Source: Limnohabitans sp. TEGF004 (GTDB taxonomy: Bacteria; Pseudomonadota; Gammaproteobacteria; Burkholderiales; Burkholderiaceae_C). From it: a stretch of 64,000 nucleotides of DNA. The DNA lies in assembly GCF_027924965.1 (NCBI RefSeq), contig NZ_AP027056.1, positions 1,116,001 through 1,180,000 of the forward strand. Reading direction: 5' to 3'. The notes beneath the pieces are model-generated. The model searched no databases, was not told the DNA's origin, and saw only the letters and a program-made list of their open reading frames with translations. Within the stretch, counting starts at the first letter, position 1. Every line of letters starts with the position of its first letter. This document shows, in pieces, positions 40,065-48,209 of this stretch. The translations under genes and the position numbers were made by a program.

Positions 40065-40088
40065 AACTCCGCTTCGGCGGAGTTTTTC
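40065..40088 (+). terminator. Intrinsic terminator with UUCG tetraloop
   Basis: AACTCCGC (40065-40072), TTCG, GCGGAGTT (40077-40084) and a T run. It closes the hisZ-purA-phosphoribosyltransferase unit. Confidence 0.93.
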
Positions 40089-40114
40089 GTTTCTCGGCTG
40101 GTTAATATCAGTGC

Positions 40115-41326
40115 ATGACCCGCAGCACCGATCTCATTCACCACACCTACCTTCCCCCCGCTGAGTTTGAAGCGCCGCAGGTGGGGGTGTTCAAAGCCTC
40201 GACGGTCATCTTTCCGAATGTGGCCGCCATGCGCACGCGTGAGTGGATGGACAAGTCGGCTTACACCTACGGTTTGCATGGCACTCCCACCACGTTCACG
40301 CTCGAAGAGCGTTTGGCCACGCTAGAGGGCGGTACGCATTGCATCCTCACGCCCAGCGGTTTAGCGGCGATTGCGCATGTGGATTTCGCGCTGCTCAAAA
40401 CGGGCGACGAGGTGTTGATTCCTGATAACGCCTATGCGCCCAACAAGTCGCTGGCCGAGGGTGAGTTGGCGCAGTTTGGCATCACGCATCAGGTGTACGA
40501 CGCGTTGGATGTGAATGACTTGGCTGCACGCATCACACCGCGCACGCGTTTGGTGTGGCTCGAAGCGGCGGGCTCGGTGACGATGGAGTTTCCCGACCTC
40601 GTGGCTTTGGTGCAGCTGTGCAAAGCGCGTGGCGTGCTGTGCGCGCTCGACAACACCTGGGGCGCAGGCTTGGCCTTCAACGCGTTTGACCTCACGCCAG
40701 GGCAGGGCGAGCTTGGGGTGGACCTGACCATTCACGCGCTCACCAAATACCCCAGCGGCGGCGGTGATGTGTTGATGGGCAGCATCGTCACGCGCAGCGA
40801 TGAATTGGCGCGTGTGTTGAAACTCACGCACATGCGTTTGGGTACGGGTGTGGGCGCGAATGACGCTGAGATGGTGTTGCGCTCATTGGCTTCTCTGCCG
40901 CTGCGCTACAAAGCGCAAGACGCGGCTGCACGCACCTTGGCTGCATGGTGCGCTTTGCAACCTGCATTCAGCCAAGTGTTGCATCCCGCACTCAGCAGCT
41001 CGCCGGGTCATGTGCATTGGCAGCAACTGTGTGTGACGCCGCATGAGCCTGAGGGTTTGGCTGCGGGTATTTTCAGCGTGGTGATGGACGAGCGTTTCAC
41101 ATCCAAACAAGTGGATGCGTTTTGCGATGCCTTGCAGTTGTTCAAAATTGGTTACAGCTGGGGCGGCCCCATGAGTTTGGTGATGCCCTACAACATGGCG
41201 TCTAGCCGCGCACGCTCGGTGTCGCATAGGCAACGCGGACGCGTGGTGCGTTTTTGTATTGGCCTAGAGAATGTGATCGATTTGCAAAATGACCTAGAGC
41301 GAGCTTTGAAAGTCGCCAACTTATAA
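40115..41326 (+). CDS. metC: Cystathionine beta-lyase (MetC-type PLP enzyme)
   Basis: 403 residues of the Cys/Met-metabolism PLP family. YTYGLHGTPTTFTLEERLATLEGG fits the family's substrate loop (key residues Tyr and Arg), and the PLP lysine is Lys211 in ALTKYPSGGGDVLMGS. Other members (cystathionine gamma-lyase or synthase) are possible, but the sequence pattern is that of bacterial MetC, which cleaves cystathionine to homocysteine, pyruvate and ammonia. It stands alone after a terminator with its own short upstream region. Confidence 0.85.
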   Translation: MTRSTDLIHHTYLPPAEFEAPQVGVFKASTVIFPNVAAMRTREWMDKSAYTYGLHGTPTTFTLEERLATLEGGTHCILTPSGLAAIAHVDFALLKTGDEVLIPDNAYAPNKSLAEGELAQFGITHQVYDALDVNDLAARITPRTRLVWLEAAGSVTMEFPDLVALVQLCKARGVLCALDNTWGAGLAFNAFDLTPGQGELGVDLTIHALTKYPSGGGDVLMGSIVTRSDELARVLKLTHMRLGTGVGANDAEMVLRSLASLPLRYKAQDAAARTLAAWCALQPAFSQVLHPALSSSPGHVHWQQLCVTPHEPEGLAAGIFSVVMDERFTSKQVDAFCDALQLFKIGYSWGGPMSLVMPYNMASSRARSVSHRQRGRVVRFCIGLENVIDLQNDLERALKVANL

Positions 41327-41352
41327 AACCAAACCCACAAGAGGGGAGACAC

Positions 41353-42141
41353 ATGCAGCAATTGGTACCAGACGAGGCACATGACCGCATTGACATCAAC
41401 CCGATTGGCTTGAGCGATCCGTTGCGTTGGCTTTGGCAGGGCTTGCGAGACATGGTCTCGCAACCTATGATTTCTTTGTTTTACGGCGTCTGCTTTTGGC
41501 TCATGGCGTTGATCTTGTTGGCCGTGTTCAAAAGCAATCCCGAGTACACCTTGTCGGCTGTGTCGGGTTGTTTGCTGATTGGCCCCTTTTTGGCCATGGG
41601 GCTGTATGACGTGAGCATGCACATGGAGCGCGATGAGCCGCCGAGCATGGGCAGTTCGCTCACTTGTTGGGAGTCGCACATCCGTAGCATGAGCATGCTC
41701 ATCATGGTGATGGTGGTGATGGAGCTGCTGTGGGGGCGCGCATCGTTGGTGGTGTTTGCGGTGTTTTTCAACACGGGCGGAATGCCCACCACCGCCACCG
41801 TGCTAGAGGCCGTGTTCAACCCGCAGAACTGGGAGTTCATTGCCGCCTACCTATGCGTGGGGGGCTTCTTTGCTGGGCTGGTCTTCGCCAGCATGATGGT
41901 GTCTATTCCGATGATTTTGGACCGTGACACCGATGCCATCACCGCCTGCATCACCAGCTTGCGTGTCTTTGTGGATCACACCGCCGTGTCGGTGTTTTGG
42001 GGGGCGCTCATCACAGCCTTGGTGGTGTTGGCCATGTTGCCGTCAGCGGCGGGTTTGCTGGTGGTCGGGCCTTGGCTGGGCTTTGCCAGTTGGCACGCTT
42101 ACCGCGCTGCCGTGCGTGTGACGGCAGCACAGGCGAGCTAA
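41353..42141 (+). CDS. DUF2189 integral membrane protein
   Basis: 262 residues with about six membrane segments and a conserved start (IGLSDPLRWLWQGLRDM), matching DUF2189. Function unknown; the family is widespread in Proteobacteria and often encoded near respiratory genes. ATG 41353 has GAGGGGAG upstream. It converges with selU, 3 bases apart. Confidence 0.85.
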   Translation: MQQLVPDEAHDRIDINPIGLSDPLRWLWQGLRDMVSQPMISLFYGVCFWLMALILLAVFKSNPEYTLSAVSGCLLIGPFLAMGLYDVSMHMERDEPPSMGSSLTCWESHIRSMSMLIMVMVVMELLWGRASLVVFAVFFNTGGMPTTATVLEAVFNPQNWEFIAAYLCVGGFFAGLVFASMMVSIPMILDRDTDAITACITSLRVFVDHTAVSVFWGALITALVVLAMLPSAAGLLVVGPWLGFASWHAYRAAVRVTAAQAS

Positions 42142-42144
42142 ACC

Positions 42145-43230
42145 TCAAGCACCTACTTGGTGGCACAAGGCTTGTGCCACCTGACGCAGACTCTCCGCAT
42201 GTCGGTTGTCTGCCACACAAGCCGTGGCCTGTCCTGTTTGCGCGAAGTTGCGCACCATGGATGCCGCATAGGTTGGGTCGTAGTGAATCACCAGCAAGTC
42301 ACGCACAACTTGGTCGATGTGGCCGGTGTGAATTTGTTCTTTCCACGCATCCACCACCGCTTTGCCGCGAATGGCTACCAGCGCATCTAGGCGTCGGCAA
42401 AACAAGTCTTGGTCATCGACGAAGAAGTTGTAGTCTTCCATCAGCAAGGCCACGCGTTCATCGAGGCTGAGTTGCAGCTCAAAGCAGGGGCTGTCGCGCA
42501 TGGCCAGCATCAACGATTCAGGGATAGACAGATTGCCCACTTTGCGGCTTTCAGATTCCACAAACACAGGCCGCGCGGGGTCAAAGCTGCGCAGGGCTTG
42601 CCATACCAAGGTGTCAAAGCGTTTTTGGCTGGGTTGAGGTTGCCCAGGAATGTGGCCCAGCACCGAGCTGCGGTGGCTGGCGAGGTCTTCGAGGTCCAAC
42701 ACTTGCGCACCTTCGGCAGCGAGTGCATAGAGCAAACGCGTTTTGCCCGAGCCCGTGGGGCCAGAGATGACTTTGAATTGCAGTGGTGCCACTCGCTTAG
42801 GAATGTCTTCCACGATGGCCGCACGAAACGCTTTGTAGCCGCCTTCAATCAAGTTCACTTTGAAACCAATTTGCCCCAGCACCAACGACAGCGATCCACT
42901 GCGCTTGCCGCCACGCCAGCAGTAAATCAGAGGTTGCCAGTTTTTCGGAAGCGCTAACACTTCGCGTTGGATGTGTCGCGCAATGTTGGCAGCCACCATG
43001 GCAGCGCCATGCTTTTGGGCTTCAAACGCGCCTTGCTGCTTGTACATGGTGCCCACGAAGATGCGTTCTTCGTTGTTGAGCGAGGGCCAGTTGACGGCGG
43101 CGGGTAAGTGGTCGAGTGCGTACTCGTCTTCGCTGCGTGCGTCGATGATGGTACTGAATCCACCGGAAGCCCCAAGGGGAATGGCCATGCGGGCCATGGC
43201 GTCTTGCGCCGAGATGAAGGTAACGCTCAC
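42145..43230 (-). CDS. selU: tRNA 2-selenouridine synthase
   Basis: 361 residues. An N-terminal rhodanese domain (IIDARSEDEYALDHLPAAVNW) carries catalytic Cys104 in YCWRGGKRS, and a C-terminal P-loop domain has GPTGSGKT at 157-164. SelU (MnmH/YbbB) converts wobble 2-thiouridine to 2-selenouridine through a geranylated intermediate and needs selenophosphate. No selD (selenophosphate synthase) is in the window. It follows the esterase gene by 3 bases in the same direction. Confidence 0.93.
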   Translation of the reverse strand: MSVTFISAQDAMARMAIPLGASGGFSTIIDARSEDEYALDHLPAAVNWPSLNNEERIFVGTMYKQQGAFEAQKHGAAMVAANIARHIQREVLALPKNWQPLIYCWRGGKRSGSLSLVLGQIGFKVNLIEGGYKAFRAAIVEDIPKRVAPLQFKVISGPTGSGKTRLLYALAAEGAQVLDLEDLASHRSSVLGHIPGQPQPSQKRFDTLVWQALRSFDPARPVFVESESRKVGNLSIPESLMLAMRDSPCFELQLSLDERVALLMEDYNFFVDDQDLFCRRLDALVAIRGKAVVDAWKEQIHTGHIDQVVRDLLVIHYDPTYAASMVRNFAQTGQATACVADNRHAESLRQVAQALCHQVGA

Positions 43231-43233
43231 GGT

Positions 43234-44016
43234 TTATAAATTCTTTTTAATTTCGGGCCACACATTGGCCAACATGCGCGGGTGCGCTTCGGCTTTGGGG
43301 TGGATGCGGTCGGGTTGGAACTGTGCGGTGGCTTCGGGCGCATCGGCAATGCCTTTGAGGAAAAACGGCACCAAGCCTGTGCGGTATTTTTTAGCGAGGT
43401 TGGTAAACATCACCGAGAATTTGGCGCTGTAATCTGGCCCGTAGTTGGGCGGTATTTGCATGCCCACCAACACCACGCGCGCATTGACGGCGCGGCAGGC
43501 TTGAATCATGGCTTCGAGGTTGTTTTGAGTGCTGTTCAGATCAAGGCCACGCAAAGCGTCGTTGCCGCCGAGTTCAATCACCACTTGCACGGGGCGCACT
43601 TGGTCGAGCATGGCGGGCAGGCGGGATCGGCCACCGGCGGTGGTGTCGCCGCTGATGCTGGCATTGACCACGCGCACATCGGGGCGCTCGGCTTGTAGCT
43701 TGTCGGCCAGCAGCGCCACCCAGCCTTTGCCGCGAGGGATGCCGTACTCGGCGCTGAGCGAATCGCCCAACACCAAGATAGTGGCTGCAGGCATGGTGCC
43801 TGGCGCGGGGGCCGAGCCGGGCGGTGGCACGTTGTTTTGGGGTTGACCACGGCGGCGGTGCGGGCCGGTGGAGGTGATGTCACCCTCCATGCCTTGGCCG
43901 GTGGACGTGATGACGCTTTGCTGGGCCGAGGCAACGCTTGTGCCCAATGCCCCCAGCAAAGCGGCGCCCAGTGCGCCCAAGTTAAAGTCACGTCTTAACC
44001 ACCCATTGCGTTTCAT
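43234..44016 (-). CDS. tesA: Secreted GDSL-type esterase (TesA/arylesterase family)
   Basis: 260 residues. A twin-arginine-like signal (LRRDFNLG, then a hydrophobic stretch to about residue 31) is followed by a low-complexity segment (32-77) with a repeated ITSTG unit and the SGNH hydrolase domain: GDSLS (Ser86), the SGDTT block, GGND (150-153) and the catalytic DRIH (Asp236, His239). TesA-type enzymes hydrolyse acyl-CoA, lysophospholipid or aryl esters in the periplasm. Its ATG (minus strand, 44016-44014) overlaps the ATG proposed for the divergent ABC ATPase. Confidence 0.9.
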   Translation of the reverse strand: MKRNGWLRRDFNLGALGAALLGALGTSVASAQQSVITSTGQGMEGDITSTGPHRRRGQPQNNVPPPGSAPAPGTMPAATILVLGDSLSAEYGIPRGKGWVALLADKLQAERPDVRVVNASISGDTTAGGRSRLPAMLDQVRPVQVVIELGGNDALRGLDLNSTQNNLEAMIQACRAVNARVVLVGMQIPPNYGPDYSAKFSVMFTNLAKKYRTGLVPFFLKGIADAPEATAQFQPDRIHPKAEAHPRMLANVWPEIKKNL

Positions 44017-44713
44017 GACCCAGCCTTCATTTGAAAAATCATCCACATCGCCTTTGATGGTCGTCTCGCACTTGTCGAAATCGGTGCAAGACGCCAGTGG
44101 CACACTGCACATTCTCCGCGATATCGACTTCCATCTCGCGCCGCAACAATCGTTGGCCATCGTGGGCGCTTCGGGCTCGGGCAAAAGCACCTTGTTGTCT
44201 ATCATGGCCGGTTTGGATACCCCCACGCAGGGCACCGTGTGGCTGGGAGGTGTGGACATGTTTGCGATGGACGAAGACGCACGCGCCGCAGTGCGTGCCC
44301 GCCAAGTGGGCTTTGTGTTTCAAAGCTTTCAGCTCTTAGGCAATATGACCGCGCTAGAAAACGTCATGCTGCCGCTAGAGCTGGCAGGCTTGCCCAACCC
44401 GCGTGCCGCTGCCAAAGACATGCTGGTGCGCGTGGGCTTAGGCGAGCGTTTGGGCCATTACCCCAAAGTGCTGTCGGGTGGTGAACAACAACGCGTCGCC
44501 TTGGCCCGTGCCTTTGTGGTGAAGCCCGCGCTGTTGCTGGCCGACGAGCCCACAGGCAGCCTGGACCACGCCAGCGGAGAGCGGATCATGGATTTGATGT
44601 TCGAGTTGAACAAAGAACTAGGCACCACGTTGGTGTTGGTGACGCATGATTTAAAGCTGGCCGCAAGGTGCGATCAAGCCATCACGATTGAGGCGGGGCA
44701 GGTCAAGGGATAA
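44015..44713 (+). CDS. ABC transporter ATP-binding protein (LolD/YbbA type)
   Basis: 232 residues: Walker A GASGSGKS (51-58), Q-loop VFQSFQLLGNMTALENV, signature LSGGEQQRVALARA and Walker B LLLADEPTGSLD. It belongs to the MacB/LolD/YbbA class, whose members normally pair with a FtsX-type permease. The divergent tesA-ybbA order is also seen in E. coli, but no permease follows here; rlmB starts 9 bases later. ATG 44015 is the first fitting start; ATG 44057 is also possible. Confidence 0.88.
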   Translation: MTQPSFEKSSTSPLMVVSHLSKSVQDASGTLHILRDIDFHLAPQQSLAIVGASGSGKSTLLSIMAGLDTPTQGTVWLGGVDMFAMDEDARAAVRARQVGFVFQSFQLLGNMTALENVMLPLELAGLPNPRAAAKDMLVRVGLGERLGHYPKVLSGGEQQRVALARAFVVKPALLLADEPTGSLDHASGERIMDLMFELNKELGTTLVLVTHDLKLAARCDQAITIEAGQVKG

Positions 44714-44722
44714 TGCCTGCAT

Positions 44723-45472
44723 ATGTCTTCAGCCCCTAAAGTTCTCTTCGGCTTTCACGCCGTTGGCGTGCGCGTTAAAACAGCGCCGCAATCCGTCATC
44801 GAAATCTATTTCGACCCCACGCGCCGCGATGCACGTATGCGTCAATTTGTGGACCGCGCTACCGAAGCTGGAATCCGTTTGATCGAGGCCGATGGCCCGC
44901 GTTTGGCCAAGCTCTCAGGTGGCCATGGCCACCAAGGTGTGGCAGCGCGTGTGAGCGAAATCAAGATGGTTCACTCGTTAGACGAGTTGCTGGAAGGCAT
45001 CGAAAAAATCGAATCACCTTTGATCTTGGTACTGGACGGTGTGACCGACCCGCATAACCTCGGCGCGTGTTTGCGTGTGGCCGACGGTGCTGGTGCACAT
45101 GCGGTGATTGCGCCCAAAGACCATGCCGTGGGCATCAACGCCACAGTAGCCAAAGTGGCCAGCGGTGCGGCTGAGACGGTGCCGTATTTCATGGTGACCA
45201 ACTTGGCGCGCACCTTGAACGAGCTGAAAGAGCGAAACATTTGGATCATCGGCACCAGCGACGATGCGCCCAAAACTTTGTACCAAGTCGACCTCAAAGG
45301 CCCCACCGCATTGGTGTTGGGGGCAGAAGGTGACGGCATGCGTCAGCTCACGCGTAAGACGTGTGACGAGCTCATCAGCATTCCTATGTGTGGTGGAGTG
45401 GAGAGTTTGAACGTGTCGGTGGCCAGTGGCGTTTGCTTGTACGAAGCTCGCCGTCAACGCACGGTTGGTTAA
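44723..45472 (+). CDS. rlmB: 23S rRNA (guanosine-2251-2'-O)-methyltransferase
   Basis: 249 residues of the SpoU/TrmH knotted methyltransferases: N-terminal substrate domain (KVLFGFHAVGVRVK), then LVLDGVTDPHNLGACLRVADG, KVASGAAETVPYF and the C-terminal SLNVSVASGVCLYEARRQR. RlmB methylates G2251 in the 23S P-loop. It lies in a unit with the ABC ATPase and converges with the kinase gene. Confidence 0.95.
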   Translation: MSSAPKVLFGFHAVGVRVKTAPQSVIEIYFDPTRRDARMRQFVDRATEAGIRLIEADGPRLAKLSGGHGHQGVAARVSEIKMVHSLDELLEGIEKIESPLILVLDGVTDPHNLGACLRVADGAGAHAVIAPKDHAVGINATVAKVASGAAETVPYFMVTNLARTLNELKERNIWIIGTSDDAPKTLYQVDLKGPTALVLGAEGDGMRQLTRKTCDELISIPMCGGVESLNVSVASGVCLYEARRQRTVG

Positions 45473-45481
45473 GTCGCTTCT

Positions 45482-46111
45482 TTAAGCGTCCCAGCGAAAC
45501 ATCACATCGGCTTTAGCCCGTTCGGCCTCAATGCGTCGCGCATTGGGCTCGTCGGTGTGTTTCACCCAATCGGCAGCGTCTTGTGCGCTGCGACCAAACT
45601 GCTGATGGCGTTGGGTTAAACGGCCCACGCGTAAGTCTTGCGGCACATCGACAAACCATGTTTCATCTAACAGCGCTTGCACTTGGTTCCACGGTGAATC
45701 ACTGAGCAACAAGTAATTACCTTCCACCACGATGAGCGGTGTCGATGGCTGCACGGCTATTGCACCAGCCACGCTTTCTTCTAGGCTGCGCTCGTAGCAG
45801 GGTGCGTAAACCACTTCATCTGCTGCTGGTATGCGCAGGCGTTTGAGCAAAGCGATGAAGCCAAACGCATCAAAAGTATCAGGTGCGCCTTTGCGGCTTT
45901 TTCGGTTCAAGCGTTCTAGCTCGACATTAGCCAAATGAAACCCATCCATGGGAACGACTTGAATGTCTTGGGACCATTGCATCGCCAAGGCATGAGCCAG
46001 CGTGGATTTGCCAGCGCCTGGTGCGCCGACCAAGCCCAGAATGCGGCGCTCGCCGCTGCTCAGTAAATGCGCAATGCGCTGTTGATACAGGGCAGGGATT
46101 TTTAAATCCAT
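45482..46111 (-). CDS. Nucleoside/sugar kinase-like P-loop protein (uridine kinase/FrcK family)
   Basis: 209 residues. Walker A GAPGAGKS (29-36), PMDGFHLANVELERL and LIVVEGNYLLL place it among the uridine kinase/pantothenate kinase-like family that includes YggC and fructose-system kinase FrcK. The substrate is unknown. The start ATG 46111 overlaps the end of the upstream transporter gene by 10 bases; a longer in-frame start inside that gene is rejected. It is the last gene of the SDR-chromate transporter-kinase unit. Confidence 0.82.
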   Translation of the reverse strand: MDLKIPALYQQRIAHLLSSGERRILGLVGAPGAGKSTLAHALAMQWSQDIQVVPMDGFHLANVELERLNRKSRKGAPDTFDAFGFIALLKRLRIPAADEVVYAPCYERSLEESVAGAIAVQPSTPLIVVEGNYLLLSDSPWNQVQALLDETWFVDVPQDLRVGRLTQRHQQFGRSAQDAADWVKHTDEPNARRIEAERAKADVMFRWDA

Positions 46112-46698
46112 CCCAAAGCACCCAGCAAAGCACCGAAACCTAATAGCAACAACAAATGCGTTTTGGTCTTCCACACAATCAGTGTGGTGGCACCGGCCAA
46201 GACCCACAGCGGCCAATCACGCGCAGGGTTTTCGTGGTTGCCTGTGAGCAACCATCCCGTGGCAATCAGCAGCGCAATCACAATGGGGGCCATGCCGCTT
46301 TTGAAGGCTTTGACAGCCAGCATCTCGCGGTTGCGGTGCGCCCATTGCGTGGCCACAAAGGTGAGGGTGCAGGACGGGATCATGATGCCCACCATGGTGA
46401 TGAGCACGCCCCACAGGGCCAAGGCCACGGCAGGCCAACCTGCAGCTAGACCGCCACCTGCGTTGAGCCCGACGTTCCAGCCCATCAAAGCGATGAACAT
46501 CACGTTGGGGCCCGGTGCGCCTTGGGCCAAAGCGATGGACGAGGTGAACTGCGTGTCGCTGAGCCAATGTGTTTCGTCTACCAAGTAACGGTGGATATCG
46601 GGCGCAGTAGTGATAGCGCCACCCACGGCCAAGAGTGAGAGCGAGATGAAGTGCAAAAACAGCGAACCCCAATCAGCCAAGGTCATGGTGATGCTCAT
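46102..46698 (-). CDS. chrA: Chromate transporter, short subunit 2
   Basis: 198 residues of the CHR family in half-length form. The N-terminal FISLSLLAVGGAI and the signature ALAQGAPGPNVMF are present, with about six membrane segments. Half-size CHR proteins work in pairs to export chromate or transport a related anion. It overlaps the first subunit by 4 bases (ATGA). Confidence 0.85.
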   Translation of the reverse strand: MSITMTLADWGSLFLHFISLSLLAVGGAITTAPDIHRYLVDETHWLSDTQFTSSIALAQGAPGPNVMFIALMGWNVGLNAGGGLAAGWPAVALALWGVLITMVGIMIPSCTLTFVATQWAHRNREMLAVKAFKSGMAPIVIALLIATGWLLTGNHENPARDWPLWVLAGATTLIVWKTKTHLLLLLGFGALLGALGWI

Positions 46699-47282
46699 GC
46701 CACACCTCGCTGTTTGATGCAATGCGCGGCCCACACGCTGGCCAGAGGGCCGAGGCTGAGCAGCACCCAAGCCAAAGGCAAACGCAGCAGGCCAATGGCC
46801 ACGAAGGTGAGGGCACCAATGCCAATGCAGGTCAGCATGCCCATGGGGTTGTTTTTCAAAGCACCCATGAGCTTGATGCCCACTGCCGCAATAAGTCCTG
46901 CGGACACGGCGCCCATGCCGCGCAACATGCCTTGTGCCACGGGGGTCTCTGCCACACCTGCCACGGCGGCAGCGAGTAGCAGCACCAGCACGGTAGGTGC
47001 AATCAACAAACCACTGAGTGCCGCCAATGCGCCCGCAATGCCAAAGTGTCGGCCACCAATCATGAGCGAGAGGTTGACCACATTGGGGCCCGGCAAAATT
47101 TGCGCAACAGCCCAGTCTTCGACAAATTCATCGGTGGTGAGCCATTGCTTTTTGTCCACCAATTCTCGTTGCACAACGGCCAGCACGCCGCCAAAGCCTT
47201 GCAAGGCCAGCACGGTGAACGACACAAACAAATCGGTTTTGTTTTGAGGTGCGTTGGGCACAGCACTGTGCTGTGCGGTCAT
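46695..47282 (-). CDS. chrA: Chromate transporter, short subunit 1
   Basis: 195 residues, a second half-length CHR protein: [20 protein letters not shown] and the signature [19 protein letters not shown], with about six membrane segments. Together with the following gene it makes up a complete two-part transporter. The substrate may be chromate or sulfate. It overlaps the SDR stop and the second subunit by 4 bases each, giving a tightly coupled chain. Confidence 0.85.
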   Translation of the reverse strand: MTAQHSAVPNAPQNKTDLFVSFTVLALQGFGGVLAVVQRELVDKKQWLTTDEFVEDWAVAQILPGPNVVNLSLMIGGRHFGIAGALAALSGLLIAPTVLVLLLAAAVAGVAETPVAQGMLRGMGAVSAGLIAAVGIKLMGALKNNPMGMLTCIGIGALTFVAIGLLRLPLAWVLLSLGPLASVWAAHCIKQRGVA

Positions 47283-48046
47283 AGGGTGAGACCGCCAGCC
47301 ACTTCAATCACGGTGCCGTTGATGTAAGCGGCTTCATCACTGGCCAAGAAGGCATACACGTTGGCAATGTCTTCGGGTTGGCCTAAGCGCTTCAGGGGCA
47401 CGCGGTCAGTCATCTCGTGAATCACTTTTTCAGGGATGGTCGACAAGATCGGCGTTTGGATAAAACCGGGTGCGATGGCATTCACACGAATGCCTTTGGG
47501 GCCAAGCTCGCGGCTCCATGTTTTTGTGAAACCAATCACGCCAAACTTGGTGGCTGCATAGTTGGTTTGGCCAAAGTTACCGTAGATGCCAACGACCGAT
47601 GAGGCATTCAAAATTACGCCGCTGCCTTGCGCCACCATGGCATCCGTCACGGCTTGCGCGCAATGGAACACGCCACGCAGGTTGACGTCAATCACACGGT
47701 CAAACTGTTCCAAGGTCATTTTTTGCAAACGCGCATCTTGTGTGATGCCTGCGTTGTTGACCAACACATCGATACGTCCGAACTTGTCGAGCACGGCTTT
47801 CACAGTGGCATCGACCATCTCGCGCTGCGTCACATCGACCACAAAACCTTGGGCCTGTGCACCGATGGCTTGGCACTGTTTGACGGCGTCATCGACCGCA
47901 GCTTGCTTCACGTCACACACGATGACGATGGCGCCTTCGTGTGCGAATTTCAAAGCGGTGGCCAAACCAATGCCTTGTGCGGCACCCGTGATGACGCTGA
48001 CTTTGCCGTTTAACCGCTGGTGGTGTGTGTTTGTGTGTGTGCTCAT
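47279..48046 (-). CDS. SDR-family 3-oxoacyl reductase-like oxidoreductase
   Basis: 255 residues of the classical short-chain dehydrogenase family: cofactor motif TGAAQGIG (20-27), NNAG (97-100), and the catalytic Ser150, Tyr163 and Lys167 (YAATK). It is close to FabG/PhaB-like acetoacetyl or 3-oxoacyl reductases, but not linked to other fatty acid or PHA genes, so the substrate is open. ATG 48046 is chosen; an in-frame start at 48076 lacks support. First gene of a four-gene minus-strand unit. Confidence 0.85.
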   Translation of the reverse strand: MSTHTNTHHQRLNGKVSVITGAAQGIGLATALKFAHEGAIVIVCDVKQAAVDDAVKQCQAIGAQAQGFVVDVTQREMVDATVKAVLDKFGRIDVLVNNAGITQDARLQKMTLEQFDRVIDVNLRGVFHCAQAVTDAMVAQGSGVILNASSVVGIYGNFGQTNYAATKFGVIGFTKTWSRELGPKGIRVNAIAPGFIQTPILSTIPEKVIHEMTDRVPLKRLGQPEDIANVYAFLASDEAAYINGTVIEVAGGLTL

Positions 48047-48209
48047 AGGCTTTAGTTTAAGCACCTGGCTCAACAAGGGGAAACACCGACTAAATCATTT
48101 ATATAGATTAAGGGAAAAACCTAATAAATCAACTTGAGTGATTAAGTAACAATAAATCAACTTGAGTGATTAATTCAAGTTTCACAACATTTTGGAGCGA
48201 GACATTCTT
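48047..48209. promoter_or_regulatory. AT-rich divergent control region of the SDR unit and the sugar ABC operon
   Basis: 163 non-coding bases, clearly AT-richer than their surroundings. They hold three dyad sites of the form AATCA-N7-(T/A)GATT at 48093-48109, 48127-48143 and 48155-48171, and a further inverted repeat AACTTGA-N9-TCAAGTT (48159-48181). A weak -35/-10 pair, TTGAGT (48162-48167) and CAACAT (48185-48190), may serve the ABC operon. The Shine-Dalgarno GGAGCGA (48194-48200) precedes ATG 48210. Confidence 0.6.
48123..48173. repeat. Pair of 23-bp direct repeats
   Basis: Two identical copies of a 23-mer (48123-48145 and 48151-48173), beginning AATAAATCAACTTG and ending AGTGATTAA, with start-to-start spacing of 28 bases. 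Each contains one AATCA-N7-TGATT dyad. The placement before the sugar ABC operon suggests tandem operator sites. Confidence 0.85.

Noticed and set aside
43868..44014. N-terminal extension of the ABC ATPase frame from 43868
   Set aside because: The extension lies entirely inside the esterase signal region on the other strand and does not resemble ABC proteins.
48123..48173. Direct repeats considered as a CRISPR remnant
   Set aside because: Only two copies, 5-base gap, no spacers and no cas genes; promoter position favours operators.
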